Below are positions 49,204-56,664 of a DNA stretch of 64,000 bases, piece by piece. The stretch comes from Sphingobium xenophagum NBRC 107872. GTDB taxonomy: Bacteria; Pseudomonadota; Alphaproteobacteria; Sphingomonadales; Sphingomonadaceae. Under the pieces are notes generated by a model. The model did not search any database, was not told the DNA's origin, and saw nothing but the letters and a program-made list of their open reading frames with translations. Each line of letters begins with the position of its first letter. Positions within the stretch are counted from its first letter, which is position 1. The stretch spans positions 24,402-88,401 of the forward strand of contig NZ_BARE01000023.1 of assembly GCF_000367345.1 (NCBI RefSeq). The letters are read 5' to 3'. Both the position numbers and the translations under genes were made by a program.

Positions 49204-49835
49204 GCCTTCTTCTCCCCGGCCACTTCGTTCATGGCGGCTATGATGTTGGGATAGGCGGCGCAGCGGCAGATATTGCCGCTCATCCTTTCGCGCAATTCCC
49301 GGTCGGATAGCGCAACCCGATCCAGATCATCGGTCACATGGCTGGGGACGCCCGCCGCAATCTCTTCCAGCACCGCGACAGCCGAGCATATCTGTCCCGG
49401 TGTGCAATAGCCGCATTGATAACCGTCATGCGTGATGAAGGCGCGCTGCATCGGATGGAGCTTGTCGGCTGTTCCCAACCCCTCGATCGTCGTCACCGTG
49501 TCGCCATCATGCATGACCGCCAGCGTCAGGCAGCTGTTGATACGCCTGCCTTCGACGATGACGGTGCACGCACCGCACTGCCCCTGATCGCAACCCTTCT
49601 TCGTCCCGGTCAGATGCAGATGCTCACGCAGCGCGTCGAGCAGGGTGGTGCGCGGGTCGAGTTGCAGATGCACCTCGCGCCCGTTCACGGTCAATTCCAC
49701 GGGGATCATCCCGGTTTCTCCCTTGGCTGTGGGTCGTGCAGTGGCCGCACCGGCAGACGCCAGCGTGGGGGCCGCTGCGGCAACCGCCGCACTTCCCTGC
49801 AACAGGGAACGGCGCGTGAGATGATCGGATGGCAT
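49200..49835 (-). CDS. paoA: [2Fe-2S] subunit of aldehyde oxidoreductase (PaoA-like)
   Basis: 211-aa subunit with a Tat signal ([20 protein letters not shown]) that would carry the folded complex to the periplasm. Two [2Fe-2S] domains: [22 protein letters not shown] and [13 protein letters not shown] ... [12 protein letters not shown]. First gene of the paoABC unit; GAGGAAG precedes the ATG. In this window it could remove toxic aldehydes next to the quinoprotein alcohol system. Confidence 0.92.
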   Translation of the reverse strand: MPSDHLTRRSLLQGSAAVAAAAPTLASAGAATARPTAKGETGMIPVELTVNGREVHLQLDPRTTLLDALREHLHLTGTKKGCDQGQCGACTVIVEGRRINSCLTLAVMHDGDTVTTIEGLGTADKLHPMQRAFITHDGYQCGYCTPGQICSAVAVLEEIAAGVPSHVTDDLDRVALSDRELRERMSGNICRCAAYPNIIAAMNEVAGEKKA

Positions 49836-50199
49836 CGCGGGTGCTTCCTCTTGCTTGGACTGTCATACGAAGGGACGCGACAAATGATCCGCCGCTGGAC
49901 ATAAATATGGAGTTTGATCCCCAGATTAACAGAATGACCACCCAGGCAAAGTTGCGAAATGCCACCCACGTTGATTTTTCGGACAGAGCGAATCAATCAT
50001 GGGCAACAGCGGCGGCCGTGGCATTGCCGCGCATGCCATTCGCTTCGGGTGACACGGGCGCAAAGCCCCGCAAAGTCGCCCACTTTGCCAGTCGGAGCAG
50101 GAATTTCACGATCTTGGCAATTCTCCCCTTGCCCATCCCGAAAAGCGCTGCTAGTTGCCCGCCTCACCCGACGGGGACAGCGTCTCCATCAAGCGTCGA
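49836..50199. other. Gap of 364 bases, no gene seen
   Basis: Upstream region of paoA and of the tRNA-Gly gene. It must hold both promoters, but no clear -35/-10 pair, repeat or conserved ORF stands out. No copy of the quinoprotein cluster motif was found here. Confidence 0.5.
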
Positions 50200-50274
50200 G
50201 CGGGCGTAGCTCAGGGGTAGAGCACAACCTTGCCAAGGTTGGGGTCGAGGGTTCGAATCCCTTCGCCCGCTCCA
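50200..50274 (+). tRNA. tRNA-Gly (GCC)
   Basis: 75-nt tRNA with encoded CCA: acceptor GCGGGCG/CGCCCGC, D-arm GCTCAGGGGTAGAGC, anticodon arm AACCTTGCCAAGGTT with GCC anticodon, T-arm GGTTCGAATCC, discriminator U then CCA. The conjugative element begins directly after its 3' end, so the 3' half is the probable integration site (attL). Confidence 0.97.
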
Positions 50275-50910
50275 GTTTTCTCCCAGAAAATCAACGATTT
50301 CGTCGACCGGCGACCCTTGAAATTCTGGAGACAACGCCTCACCGAGACCCCCATTGTCTCCATATTGTCTCCAATTTTGGTACAGGTTGGGGCGTCGTGG
50401 GGAAAGCCGGTCGTAGCTCGTGAATTTTGAGCCCCCTTTTTGCACCTAAATTGTCGATCGATGTCGCCCGAACTTGCGCCTAGCGTTCGGTGTGAAACGG
50501 CTCATCTTGCTGCTTGCAGTCGGACCCCTTTGTCGAGTGGCAGCGTGCTGCGCTAGAACAGCGCAAGGCAAAGTCTTTTTAGATCACCGAGGCCGCACAC
50601 ATTGATATTGCCGGCCGCGTAGTGCCTGACCGATCTTGAGAAACTGGCCGTCAACAGCGGATACCTGAAGAATATGTCACCGCCGGAATCTGACTGGCGC
50701 AATTGGCATAACTCGAACCGCCGCAGAACCACTCGCTCGCATTAGCCGCTGATCCCTGGGCTCGAAGCCTGTCCTCCTTCAATCAACCCGTGAAGGGTCC
50801 GCTACGCGTGCGCGTGCGGCCGCAGCTTTGCTGCGGTGATTGCGGCCAGCCCCCGGCCTGTGGGGCGACTGTCGAGCGGGGTGGTCCCGCTCCTAGGCAG
50901 GAGCCGCAAC
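50275..50910. other. Element left end, 636 bases, no convincing gene
   Basis: Frames here are short and broken. Three copies of the octamer TTGTCTCC lie close together: complement at 50327-50334, direct at 50354-50361 and 50365-50372. They could be arm-type sites for the integrase or excisionase. A hairpin CCGCAGC-TTT-GCTGCGG is at 50820-50836. Otherwise nothing was recognised. Confidence 0.5.
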
Positions 50911-51075
50911 ATGCCACTGGCAACCGCACAATCGCTTGGCTGGAACCTCTCCCGGACGCTGATGACGGTCATCGTCCTCATCGAAACCAATCAGGGCTAC
51001 TTCGTCATCCCCGCTGACGAATTTGACGGTGACCCCGAACAGGTGGTTCGCGAATATGACCCTTTCAGCCGCTAA
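50911..51075 (+). CDS. Small hypothetical protein, 54 aa
   Basis: Begins MPLATAQSLGWNLSRTLMTV and ends VREYDPFSR, with GGAG 9 bases before the ATG. The C-terminal part reads like a compact beta-rich domain (VLIETNQGYFVIPADEFDGD). No family recognised. First gene inside the element. Confidence 0.55.
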   Translation: MPLATAQSLGWNLSRTLMTVIVLIETNQGYFVIPADEFDGDPEQVVREYDPFSR

Positions 51076-51180
51076 CCTCAGGCACATTTCGCCTTTTCGG
51101 CCTGTGCCCTGCCGTGCTATTCTTGCACCGCAGATTGCGCTGAGGAGGTGGTGGCGAGCGCGTCCAGACAAGGGACGCTT

Positions 51181-51660
51181 ATGACCATTTTTCTCATCCT
51201 CGGGGCCGTGGCTGGCCTTTATGTGCTCGCGCTGCTCTTCCGCCTCGCCAGCTATGCGCTGCCTGTCTATGCCGGGCTCACGTGCGCTTTCCTGCTGCTC
51301 CGCCATGATGTTGGTCATCTCGGAGCAATCCTGGGCGGACTGTCGGCAGGCATTGCTACGCTTCTGATTGGACAGTGCCTCATCGCCTTTGTCCGCTCTC
51401 CCATGATCCGTGCCGGGATCGCGCTCCTCTTTGCCATACCCGCGGGATTCGCCGGCTTTCAGGCCGCGCACGCGCTTGGATCACTAGCAACGGACAACAG
51501 CATGCTGCTGGCGATCCTTGGATCCATCGCTGCTATGGCGACATCCCTCTCGGCATGGCGAAGCGTGACGATGTCGGAGCGTGATACGCGCGTCACCTCA
51601 CAGTTTGCTGGTCCCGTGGCTGGGCAAGCCTCTACAGGCCAATCAATGTCGGCCGAGTGA
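51181..51660 (+). CDS. Small membrane protein in the element
   Basis: 159-aa protein with four or five hydrophobic segments (TIFLILGAVAGLYVLALLF; YAGLTCAFLLL; GILGG-like turns; AGIALLFAIPAGFAGF; MLLAILGSIAAMATSL) and a polar C-terminus. No family recognised. It may be a conserved accessory of the element. The ribosome site is weak (GGGACGCTT). Confidence 0.55.
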   Translation: MTIFLILGAVAGLYVLALLFRLASYALPVYAGLTCAFLLLRHDVGHLGAILGGLSAGIATLLIGQCLIAFVRSPMIRAGIALLFAIPAGFAGFQAAHALGSLATDNSMLLAILGSIAAMATSLSAWRSVTMSERDTRVTSQFAGPVAGQASTGQSMSAE

Positions 51661-52040
51661 TGGCCGTGAGGGGGCAATACCGGTGTTCCAGTCGTGTCCT
51701 CCGCTTTGCCGATTTTGAACCGAGGGGTCAGGGCCAGCGTTCACCCGAGCCAGTGCATTCGATCAGCATCTGGCGTCCTTCCCGGCAGAACCGACCAGTA
51801 CGGCCTCTTTCGATCCGCGCCCATGTCAGCAAGACGCTTCGCTTGGCAGGCTTGCCGCAACGGTGCTTGCCGAACTTTCTTCCCCCGGCGTTCCGCCGTT
51901 CCTCGCGAGACAAGAAAGCTCGGCCACACCGTCCTTCGCTAACGCTGCGGGCTGACGCTGCGGCGCCTGCCACTGGCTGACCCTTTTCCGCGCATCGAGG
52001 CCGCACTGGCGCGGTCCCGTCCAACGGAAAGGAAATACCC
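51661..52040. other. 380-base gap upstream of DUF736, no gene accepted
   Basis: Open frames exist on both strands but all are Arg/Pro-rich and give no recognisable protein. The region may be a long leader or promoter region for the DUF736 gene, whose ribosome site (GGAAAGGAAATACCC) is at its end. Confidence 0.4.
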
Positions 52041-52358
52041 ATGGCAAAGATCGGCAACTTCAAGATGGTTTCGGGCGAACTCCGGGGCCAGATCGTCACT
52101 CTCGCCCTTCAGGCCAAATCGGTCAGGATCGTCGCGGAGGAAAACACCAGCGGCAATGCCCCGACCCACCGGGTCCTCATCGGCGAAGTCGAAATCGGCG
52201 CAGCCTGGAAAAAGCACACCCAGGACGACCGGCCGTACCTCTCGGTGAAGCTCGACGACCCCAGCTTCATGGCGCCCATTTTCGCCCAGCTGTTCGAAGC
52301 CGAAGACGGCAGTCACGATCTGGTCTGGAACCGCCCGAGCCGCCGCAACGACCATTGA
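52041..52358 (+). CDS. DUF736 domain-containing protein (first copy)
   Basis: 105-aa DUF736 protein, a family nearly restricted to conjugative elements of alphaproteobacteria. Typical: IGNFKMVSGELRGQIVTLAL at the N-terminus, GEVEIGAAWKKHT, RPYLSVKLDDPSF and HDLVWNRPSR at the C-terminus. Biochemical role unknown. A second, divergent DUF736 copy is at 56661. Followed by a long hairpin. Confidence 0.92.
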   Translation: MAKIGNFKMVSGELRGQIVTLALQAKSVRIVAEENTSGNAPTHRVLIGEVEIGAAWKKHTQDDRPYLSVKLDDPSFMAPIFAQLFEAEDGSHDLVWNRPSRRNDH

Positions 52359-52367
52359 ATCGGCCAA

Positions 52368-52397
52368 GTCATCGCCCGGGTCACTCCGGGCGATGAC
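52368..52397 (+). terminator. 12-bp stem-loop after DUF736
   Basis: GTCATCGCCCGG (52368-52379) pairs perfectly with CCGGGCGATGAC (52386-52397), loop GTCACT. It lies 10 bases after the DUF736 stop. There is no T-run, so it is either a weak or Rho-assisted terminator or a 3' stability element. Confidence 0.5.
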
Positions 52398-52405
52398 GAA
52401 TCCCT

Positions 52406-52432
52406 AGTATATTGGGTGGCAGTATATTAGGG
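52406..52432 (+). promoter_or_regulatory. Direct-repeat operator before the XRE gene
   Basis: AGTATATTGGG (52406) and AGTATATTAGGG (52421) are direct repeats 15 bases apart, 20 bases before the XRE gene start. Controller-type XRE proteins (restriction controllers, QseC) bind repeated boxes in front of their own gene; this is the likely autoregulatory site. Confidence 0.55.
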
Positions 52433-52451
52433 TTACGCCGACCCACGAAGC

Positions 52452-52670
52452 ATGAGGCTTCGGGAGATTTTTGGGACGAATTTAAGGCGATTGCGACACG
52501 CCAGTGGGCTTTCGCAGGAGGAATTGGCGCATCGTGCCGGAATCAACCGAAACTATGTCGGCCTTCTCGAACGCGCAGCCAATTCGCCGACGCTCGACAC
52601 GATTGAGCGACTCGCAGAAGAACTTGCCGTCGATCCCGTGCAATTTTTCGAGAAACCTAGCGGTCGTTGA
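52452..52670 (+). CDS. XRE-family regulator, QseC/controller-like
   Basis: 72-aa protein that is almost entirely a helix-turn-helix domain: LRRLRHASGLSQEELAHRAGINRNYVGLLERAANSPTLDTIERLAEELAVDP. Size and sequence resemble restriction-modification controller proteins and QseC, the XRE protein that controls qseM in the symbiosis island of Mesorhizobium loti. It is followed by the QseM-like gene, which supports the comparison, though in M. loti the two are divergent. Confidence 0.8.
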   Translation: MRLREIFGTNLRRLRHASGLSQEELAHRAGINRNYVGLLERAANSPTLDTIERLAEELAVDPVQFFEKPSGR

Positions 52671-52896
52671 ACGCAAACCCACCGCCATTCACCGAATCTC
52701 AGCAGCAATTTTACAATTTCTGAACTACAACAGGCAGATCATTGCCTCTGGGAATGTTTTGTCCCGGCAATCTGGGCTCGGCATTATCCCGTGCTGGGGA
52801 TAGCGCACTGCCCGATTGGGGATAAGTTCACCCTGCTTCTCTGCGCACGTTGCGGGGGCGCAGTCACTAAACAGGTTTTGCTACAAGGAGAGACCC

Positions 52897-53160
52897 ATGT
52901 CGGCTCCTGAGTTTGCCGATGAACCACCGCAGTCAGACCGATTGAGCGCTTATGATGAGCGCCACCTTGTCACGTATCTTCGCCTGCTGGATGCCGAAAA
53001 GGACGAGGCATCATGGGAAGAGGTGGTTTCGATCATCTTCGCCATCGATCCTGCCAGTGAGCCGGATCGCGCGCGAAGGGTCTATGATACCCATCTCGCC
53101 CGCGCCAGGTGGATGACGGAACACGGCTACAAACACCTGATGGTCCCGCGAACCCAATAA
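52897..53160 (+). CDS. DUF2285-like antiactivator candidate (QseM-like)
   Basis: 87-aa protein starting MSAPEFADEPPQSDRLSAYD with AAGGAGAG upstream. Its core LVTYLRLLDAEKDEASWEEVV and the end HLARARWMTEHGYKHLM align with the C-terminal DUF2285 part of the FseA-like protein next door (LVQWLRLLDALSGGATTREL; QALAMRDGGYIALL). In M. loti QseM is such a short DUF2285 protein that binds and blocks FseA and TraR. An inverted repeat TATCCC/GGGATA at 52785-52802 lies in the 226-base upstream gap. Confidence 0.75.
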   Translation: MSAPEFADEPPQSDRLSAYDERHLVTYLRLLDAEKDEASWEEVVSIIFAIDPASEPDRARRVYDTHLARARWMTEHGYKHLMVPRTQ

Positions 53161-53297
53161 AACTGGGCATTTAGCACCAATCTGGCGCAATCGATTGTGC
53201 CTTGCCGCGGGGGAGCCCGGAACTGACTCGAGCACTTCTCTCGTCACGGCTCCGACGTGATCGTTCGACTCCAAAAAAACCTCATAGGAGAGGTGCG

Positions 53298-54069
53298 ATG
53301 GAGAAGCCGCCCGACTGGCGTTCGGAGAATTACGCCAAAGCGTATAAAAACTATGACCGCACGGATTTCGCGCAGGAATTCCTGCGCCGCAATCCTGAAT
53401 ACCGCGACCAATATGCTGAGGCCGTTGACGCTGCGCCACTCGCGCTGAGGCGTCTTGCCCGGCACTGGGGGTTGGTCTTTCGCTGCGGACCCTGACCTCC
53501 CGGCCCACCATCTCCCGATCATCTGGCACCCATCTACAGCGGCCAGCGTCATCCTTTTGCGCCCGGCTCCTTTCGCTTGCGACGGCTGCAGCCAAGCCGA
53601 AATTGTCGACGGCATGGATATCGCGGCCGAGCACCGCGATGAGGAAGGGCGGCATCTCGTCCTCTCGACGGCGAAGCGCCGCTACCGCCTGAATATTCGC
53701 GGCGAGACAACAGAGACCGAACCGCTCGCCTATGTTCTTCCGGGCGACGCATTTTGGGAAACACGGAAGGCCGCCGTTTCCGATTTTCATGATCATTGCC
53801 GTCTCGGGCATGTGAAGAAGCTCCCGTTCTGCCTTGCGCCCGGTCCGTCAGAGCATTGGCGTCTGGTCCAATGGCTTCGGTTGCTTGATGCGCTGTCTGG
53901 CGGCGCAACCACACGCGAATTGGCCATCGAACTTATCGCCCGCGATACCGGGCAATATTCGGCCGCCGAATGGGATACGTCGAGCGAGCGCAAACGGATT
54001 GCTCGCTGGCAGCGACAGGCGCTCGCTATGCGCGACGGCGGCTATATCGCCCTGTTGAGCGGCCACTGA
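53298..54069 (+). CDS. FseA-like excision activator made by +1 frameshift
   Basis: Two overlapping frames form one protein. Frame one starts at ATG 53298 (MEKPPDWRSENYAKAYKNYD, DUF6499-like) and stops at 53495 after 65 codons. The DUF2285 part continues in the +1 frame to 54069 (AADPDLPAHHLPIIWHPS to GGYIALLSGH). A +1 slip at codon 61 (TTT to TTC, 53478-53481) gives a continuous 256-aa product, HWGLVF joined to AADPDLP. In M. loti msi172 and msi171 are fused in the same way, by UUU to UUC slippage of tRNA-Phe, to give FseA, which activates rdfS. The excisionase gene follows here at once. A plain mutation cannot be excluded from sequence alone. Confidence 0.85.
53478..53481 (+). other. Candidate +1 ribosomal frameshift site (TTT C)
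   Basis: Frame-zero codons here read GTC TTT CGC TGC GGA CCC TGA. Slippage of tRNA-Phe from TTT to TTC at 53478-53481 enters the frame GCT GCG GAC that encodes the DUF2285 domain. The frame-zero stop follows five codons later. Confidence 0.8.
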
Positions 54070-54187
54070 TCGGGACATTCGGCAGCAACGCCTTATGTCC
54101 GTTCACCCAAGTCCCTGAAAATCTCAAATCTCGCCTCCTGCTCGCCGGGCCAACCCCTTGTGTCCGGCACTTCACAGGAGACGTTTC

Positions 54188-54439
54188 ATGGATGGAGATT
54201 TCGTCCCGGTATTCCCGCGTTATGTCAGGACGCCAGATGCTGCCGTGCATTTGGGTCTGTCAGCCCGCACGCTTGAAAAGCATCGTTGCTATGGGACGGG
54301 GCCGGCCTTTCACAAACTCGGTCGGCGGATCGTCTATGCCATAGTCGATCTCGATGCCTGGGCGCAAAATGGTCGCCGCAATTCAACATCCGATCCCGGA
54401 CAAGGCATTTGCCTGTCAGCACGACCGGTGCGCCGTTGA
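54188..54439 (+). CDS. Excisionase-type HTH protein (RdfS/AlpA-like)
   Basis: 83-aa protein with a MerR-like winged helix: VRTPDAAVHLGLSARTLEKHRCYGTGPAFHKLGRRIVYAIVDLDAWAQ. This matches the excisionase/AlpA family and, by place, RdfS, the recombination directionality factor that drives ICE excision. CAGGAGA precedes the ATG. The 118-base gap upstream is its promoter region, the expected target of the FseA-like protein. It overlaps the repA start (TGATG). Confidence 0.85.
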   Translation: MDGDFVPVFPRYVRTPDAAVHLGLSARTLEKHRCYGTGPAFHKLGRRIVYAIVDLDAWAQNGRRNSTSDPGQGICLSARPVRR

Positions 54440-55305
54440 TGCGTTCTGTGAGCCCCCAGCAACAGCTCGACCTGTTCTACTCGATGCCCGGTGACATTGC
54501 CGCGCGCGATGCTCAGGATCTGATGTCCTGGCCCTTCTTCAGCCTTGCCAAGTCGCGGCGCTCCGCACCGATCGACTTTGCGATGGGGGCCACATGGATC
54601 TCGGTCGAAGCCGTGGCCGAACATGGCATGGCGACCATCTGGGATGCCGACATTCTGATTTGGGCGGCGAGTCAGCTCGTTGAAGCGCGCGACGCAGGCC
54701 GCCCTACATCTCGGCACATCGCCGCCCGTCCGCACGAGATTTTGACCTTCATCGGGCGCGGGACGGGCAAGGACCATTATGAGCGGCTGCGCGCAGCGCT
54801 CGACCGCTTGCAATCGACGACCGTTGCCACGTCGATCCGCCAGCAACACCAGCGCCGACGCCACCGCTTCTCCTGGATCAACGAATGGCGGGAGACACTC
54901 GACGACCGTGGCCGAGCCGTTGGCATCGAGCTCATCCTGCCCGACTGGTTCTATGCCGGTGTGCTCGATCGCGGCCTGATCCTGACGATCGACCGCGCCT
55001 ACTTTGCGCTGACTGGCGGCGTCGAGCGCTGGCTCTACCGTATCGTGCGCAAGCATGGTGGACATCAGCGCGGTGGCTGGAGCTTCGACGTTCCGCACCT
55101 TCATCTCAAATCAGGTGCGCTTTCGCCGCTCAAGCAATTCGCATTCGAGCTGCGGACCATCGTCCGGCGGCAGTCTCTCCCGGGCTACCATCTGAGCCTT
55201 GAGCACAGCTTCGGCCGCGAGCGGCTGATCTTCAAACCCATCCCCGTCGACCCGTTCGTTGGCGCTGCCCGGCGCGTCGGTTTCCCTGTGGAGAAGTTGG
55301 CATGA
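54439..55305 (+). CDS. repA: Replication initiator protein A
   Basis: 288-aa RPA-type initiator, as in alphaproteobacterial ICEs and plasmids: FYSMPGDIAARDAQDLMSWPFFSLAKSRR at the N-terminus, FIGRGTGKDHYERLRAALDRLQSTTVATSIR in the DNA-binding winged helix region, and WLYRIVRKHGGHQRGGWSFDVPHLHLKSG. It would allow extrachromosomal replication of the excised circle. Start overlaps the excisionase stop. An iteron-like origin follows its 3' end. Confidence 0.88.
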   Translation: MRSVSPQQQLDLFYSMPGDIAARDAQDLMSWPFFSLAKSRRSAPIDFAMGATWISVEAVAEHGMATIWDADILIWAASQLVEARDAGRPTSRHIAARPHEILTFIGRGTGKDHYERLRAALDRLQSTTVATSIRQQHQRRRHRFSWINEWRETLDDRGRAVGIELILPDWFYAGVLDRGLILTIDRAYFALTGGVERWLYRIVRKHGGHQRGGWSFDVPHLHLKSGALSPLKQFAFELRTIVRRQSLPGYHLSLEHSFGRERLIFKPIPVDPFVGAARRVGFPVEKLA

Positions 55306-55308
55306 CAT

Positions 55309-55483
55309 TCGGCCTATTAAAAACCGGCGGACTCGGCCCATCGGAAACCCGATCCTCGGCCTATCGAAAACCGGGACCATGCGGAAACCCGCAGAATTCT
55401 GCGGCAAATCGGCACTCCTCTAACGATGCTAATAGAAAAGAATCCTTCGGATTCTTGCTAACCCTTTTGCAGCCTGTGGATAA
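55309..55483. other. Iteron-type origin of replication candidate
   Basis: Directly after repA: four imperfect direct repeats (TCGGCCTATTAAAAACCGG at 55309, TCGGCCCATCGGAAACCCG at 55333, TCGGCCTATCGAAAACCGG at 55356, a weaker one at 55373), a perfect 16-bp palindrome CCGCAGAATTCTGCGG (55389-55404), a hairpin AAGAATCC-TTC-GGATTCTT (55438-55456) and an exact DnaA box TGTGGATAA (55475-55483). Together this is the usual makeup of a Rep-dependent origin. Confidence 0.65.
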
Positions 55484-55552
55484 TCGCGATGCGACGGGCC
55501 TGCTGAACGCTCGCGTCAAGCTTGTCAGGTTCGCGGTGGCAGGAGCGCGGCC

Positions 55553-56074
55553 ATGAGCGAGCCAACTGCGCAGCGGCACAGCTCCTCGCACGCCATCAGG
55601 TCAGCAACAGCCAGCGCCCTGACCGAGGTCGAAGTGACCTGGATCGAGAAGCGCTACGAACAATGGATCCGCTTCGGGCGCATCGCGGCAGACACGATCA
55701 TCAACCGCCGCACGCGCGTCATCGCCTTCCGTCCCGGCGCGGTCTTCGCCTTCGTGCGCTGGTCGTCGAACGACTATGGCACCATCCATTCGTGCATCGA
55801 CATCGTGACGGCAGTGGCACCGGGCGAGGCCTACACGACGTTGCGGTTTGTCCGTCCCGGCGCTGACATTCTGCTGCACATCGAGGGCTGGCCCAAGGTC
55901 GCACAGGTGTTGCAGGCCATCGATGCGGTCGAAGCCGCCGGTGTTGATCCGTGCGACGCATCGCCCGATCACTGGCGCCACGTCGGCAACCGGCTGAATG
56001 CCGGAATGCCGTTCAGGGCTTACACAGCGGAGCGGCACGCGGCCTGGCTCCGGCGCAAGGCGCTCGAAGCATGA
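55553..56074 (+). CDS. DUF2840 domain-containing protein
   Basis: 173-aa DUF2840 protein, another family typical of alphaproteobacterial ICEs, located between repA and traF. Seen: TEVEVTWIEKRYEQWIRFGR, FRPGAVFAFVRWSSNDYGTIHSCIDIVTAV, LLHIEGWPKVAQVL and the terminal HAAWLRRKALEA. Function unknown; in ICEMlSymR7A the equivalent gene lies in the rdfS-to-traF unit. Overlaps the traF start by 4 bases. Confidence 0.9.
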   Translation: MSEPTAQRHSSSHAIRSATASALTEVEVTWIEKRYEQWIRFGRIAADTIINRRTRVIAFRPGAVFAFVRWSSNDYGTIHSCIDIVTAVAPGEAYTTLRFVRPGADILLHIEGWPKVAQVLQAIDAVEAAGVDPCDASPDHWRHVGNRLNAGMPFRAYTAERHAAWLRRKALEA

Positions 56075-56664
56075 GCCGCCGCCGCTATATTCGCGCCACG
56101 ATACTGTGGGCAGCCCTGTTCAGCGCCGGGTTCTCAGCAGTCGCCATGCTGTCGCCGCGACCGCGACTGATGTGGAACGCGAGCGCCAGTGCGCCCGTCG
56201 GCCTCTATCGCCTCGAGAGCGACACACGCCCAAGGTTTGGCGAACTGGTCGCCATTGTGCCCCCGGCTGCGACCGCGCGGATGATGGCCGACCGCCACTA
56301 TCTGCCGATCGGCATACCGCTCATGAAACATGTCGCGGCTCTGCCCGGGCAATGGGTGTGCCGCGCCGGCGCTGTCGTCTCGGTGGACGGCAACCATGTC
56401 GCCATAGCCAAATCGCACGACAGAATGGGTCGGCCTTTGCCAAGCTGGCAAGGCTGTCACCGCGTTCGGACAGACGAATTGTTCCTGTTGAACCCGGCGC
56501 CCGACAGCCTTGATGGGCGCTATTTCGGCGCTCTGCCCGCAGCCGGTCTTATCGGCACGGCACACCCCATCCTTACCCGTGATGCACCTGACCAGCCCCT
56601 GCGCTGGCGAGGCTTTGGTGCGTCCGCCGCTTCCCCAACCACCAACCAGGAGCACAGGCCATGA
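56071..56664 (+). CDS. traF: Conjugal transfer signal peptidase TraF (S26)
   Basis: 197-aa membrane-anchored S26 peptidase. After one N-terminal hydrophobic segment come the catalytic Ser (S40 in SASAPVGLYRLE) and Lys (K86 in IPLMKHVAALPG). In RP4-like systems TraF processes and cyclises the pilin TrbC. The pilin gene would be in the trb cluster beyond the window. Coupled to DUF2840 and to the second DUF736 by ATGA overlaps. Confidence 0.93.
   Translation: MSRRRYIRATILWAALFSAGFSAVAMLSPRPRLMWNASASAPVGLYRLESDTRPRFGELVAIVPPAATARMMADRHYLPIGIPLMKHVAALPGQWVCRAGAVVSVDGNHVAIAKSHDRMGRPLPSWQGCHRVRTDELFLLNPAPDSLDGRYFGALPAAGLIGTAHPILTRDAPDQPLRWRGFGASAASPTTNQEHRP

Noticed and set aside
50164..50445. Minus-strand open frame over the tRNA-Gly gene containing RRDSNPRPQPWQGCALPLSY
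   Set aside because: This peptide is the well-known false translation of the tRNA antisense strand; the tRNA is certain.
50446..50910. Remnant integrase next to the tRNA
   Set aside because: An integrase was expected here, but no frame shows the tyrosine recombinase R-H-R-Y pattern.
51657..51980. 107-codon plus-strand frame before DUF736
   Set aside because: Arg/Pro-rich low-information translation, no ribosome site, no family.
53298..54069. FseA-like locus as a simple pseudogene
   Set aside because: Possible, but the break falls exactly at the TTT-C codon used for programmed slippage in the characterised homologue, and both halves are otherwise intact.
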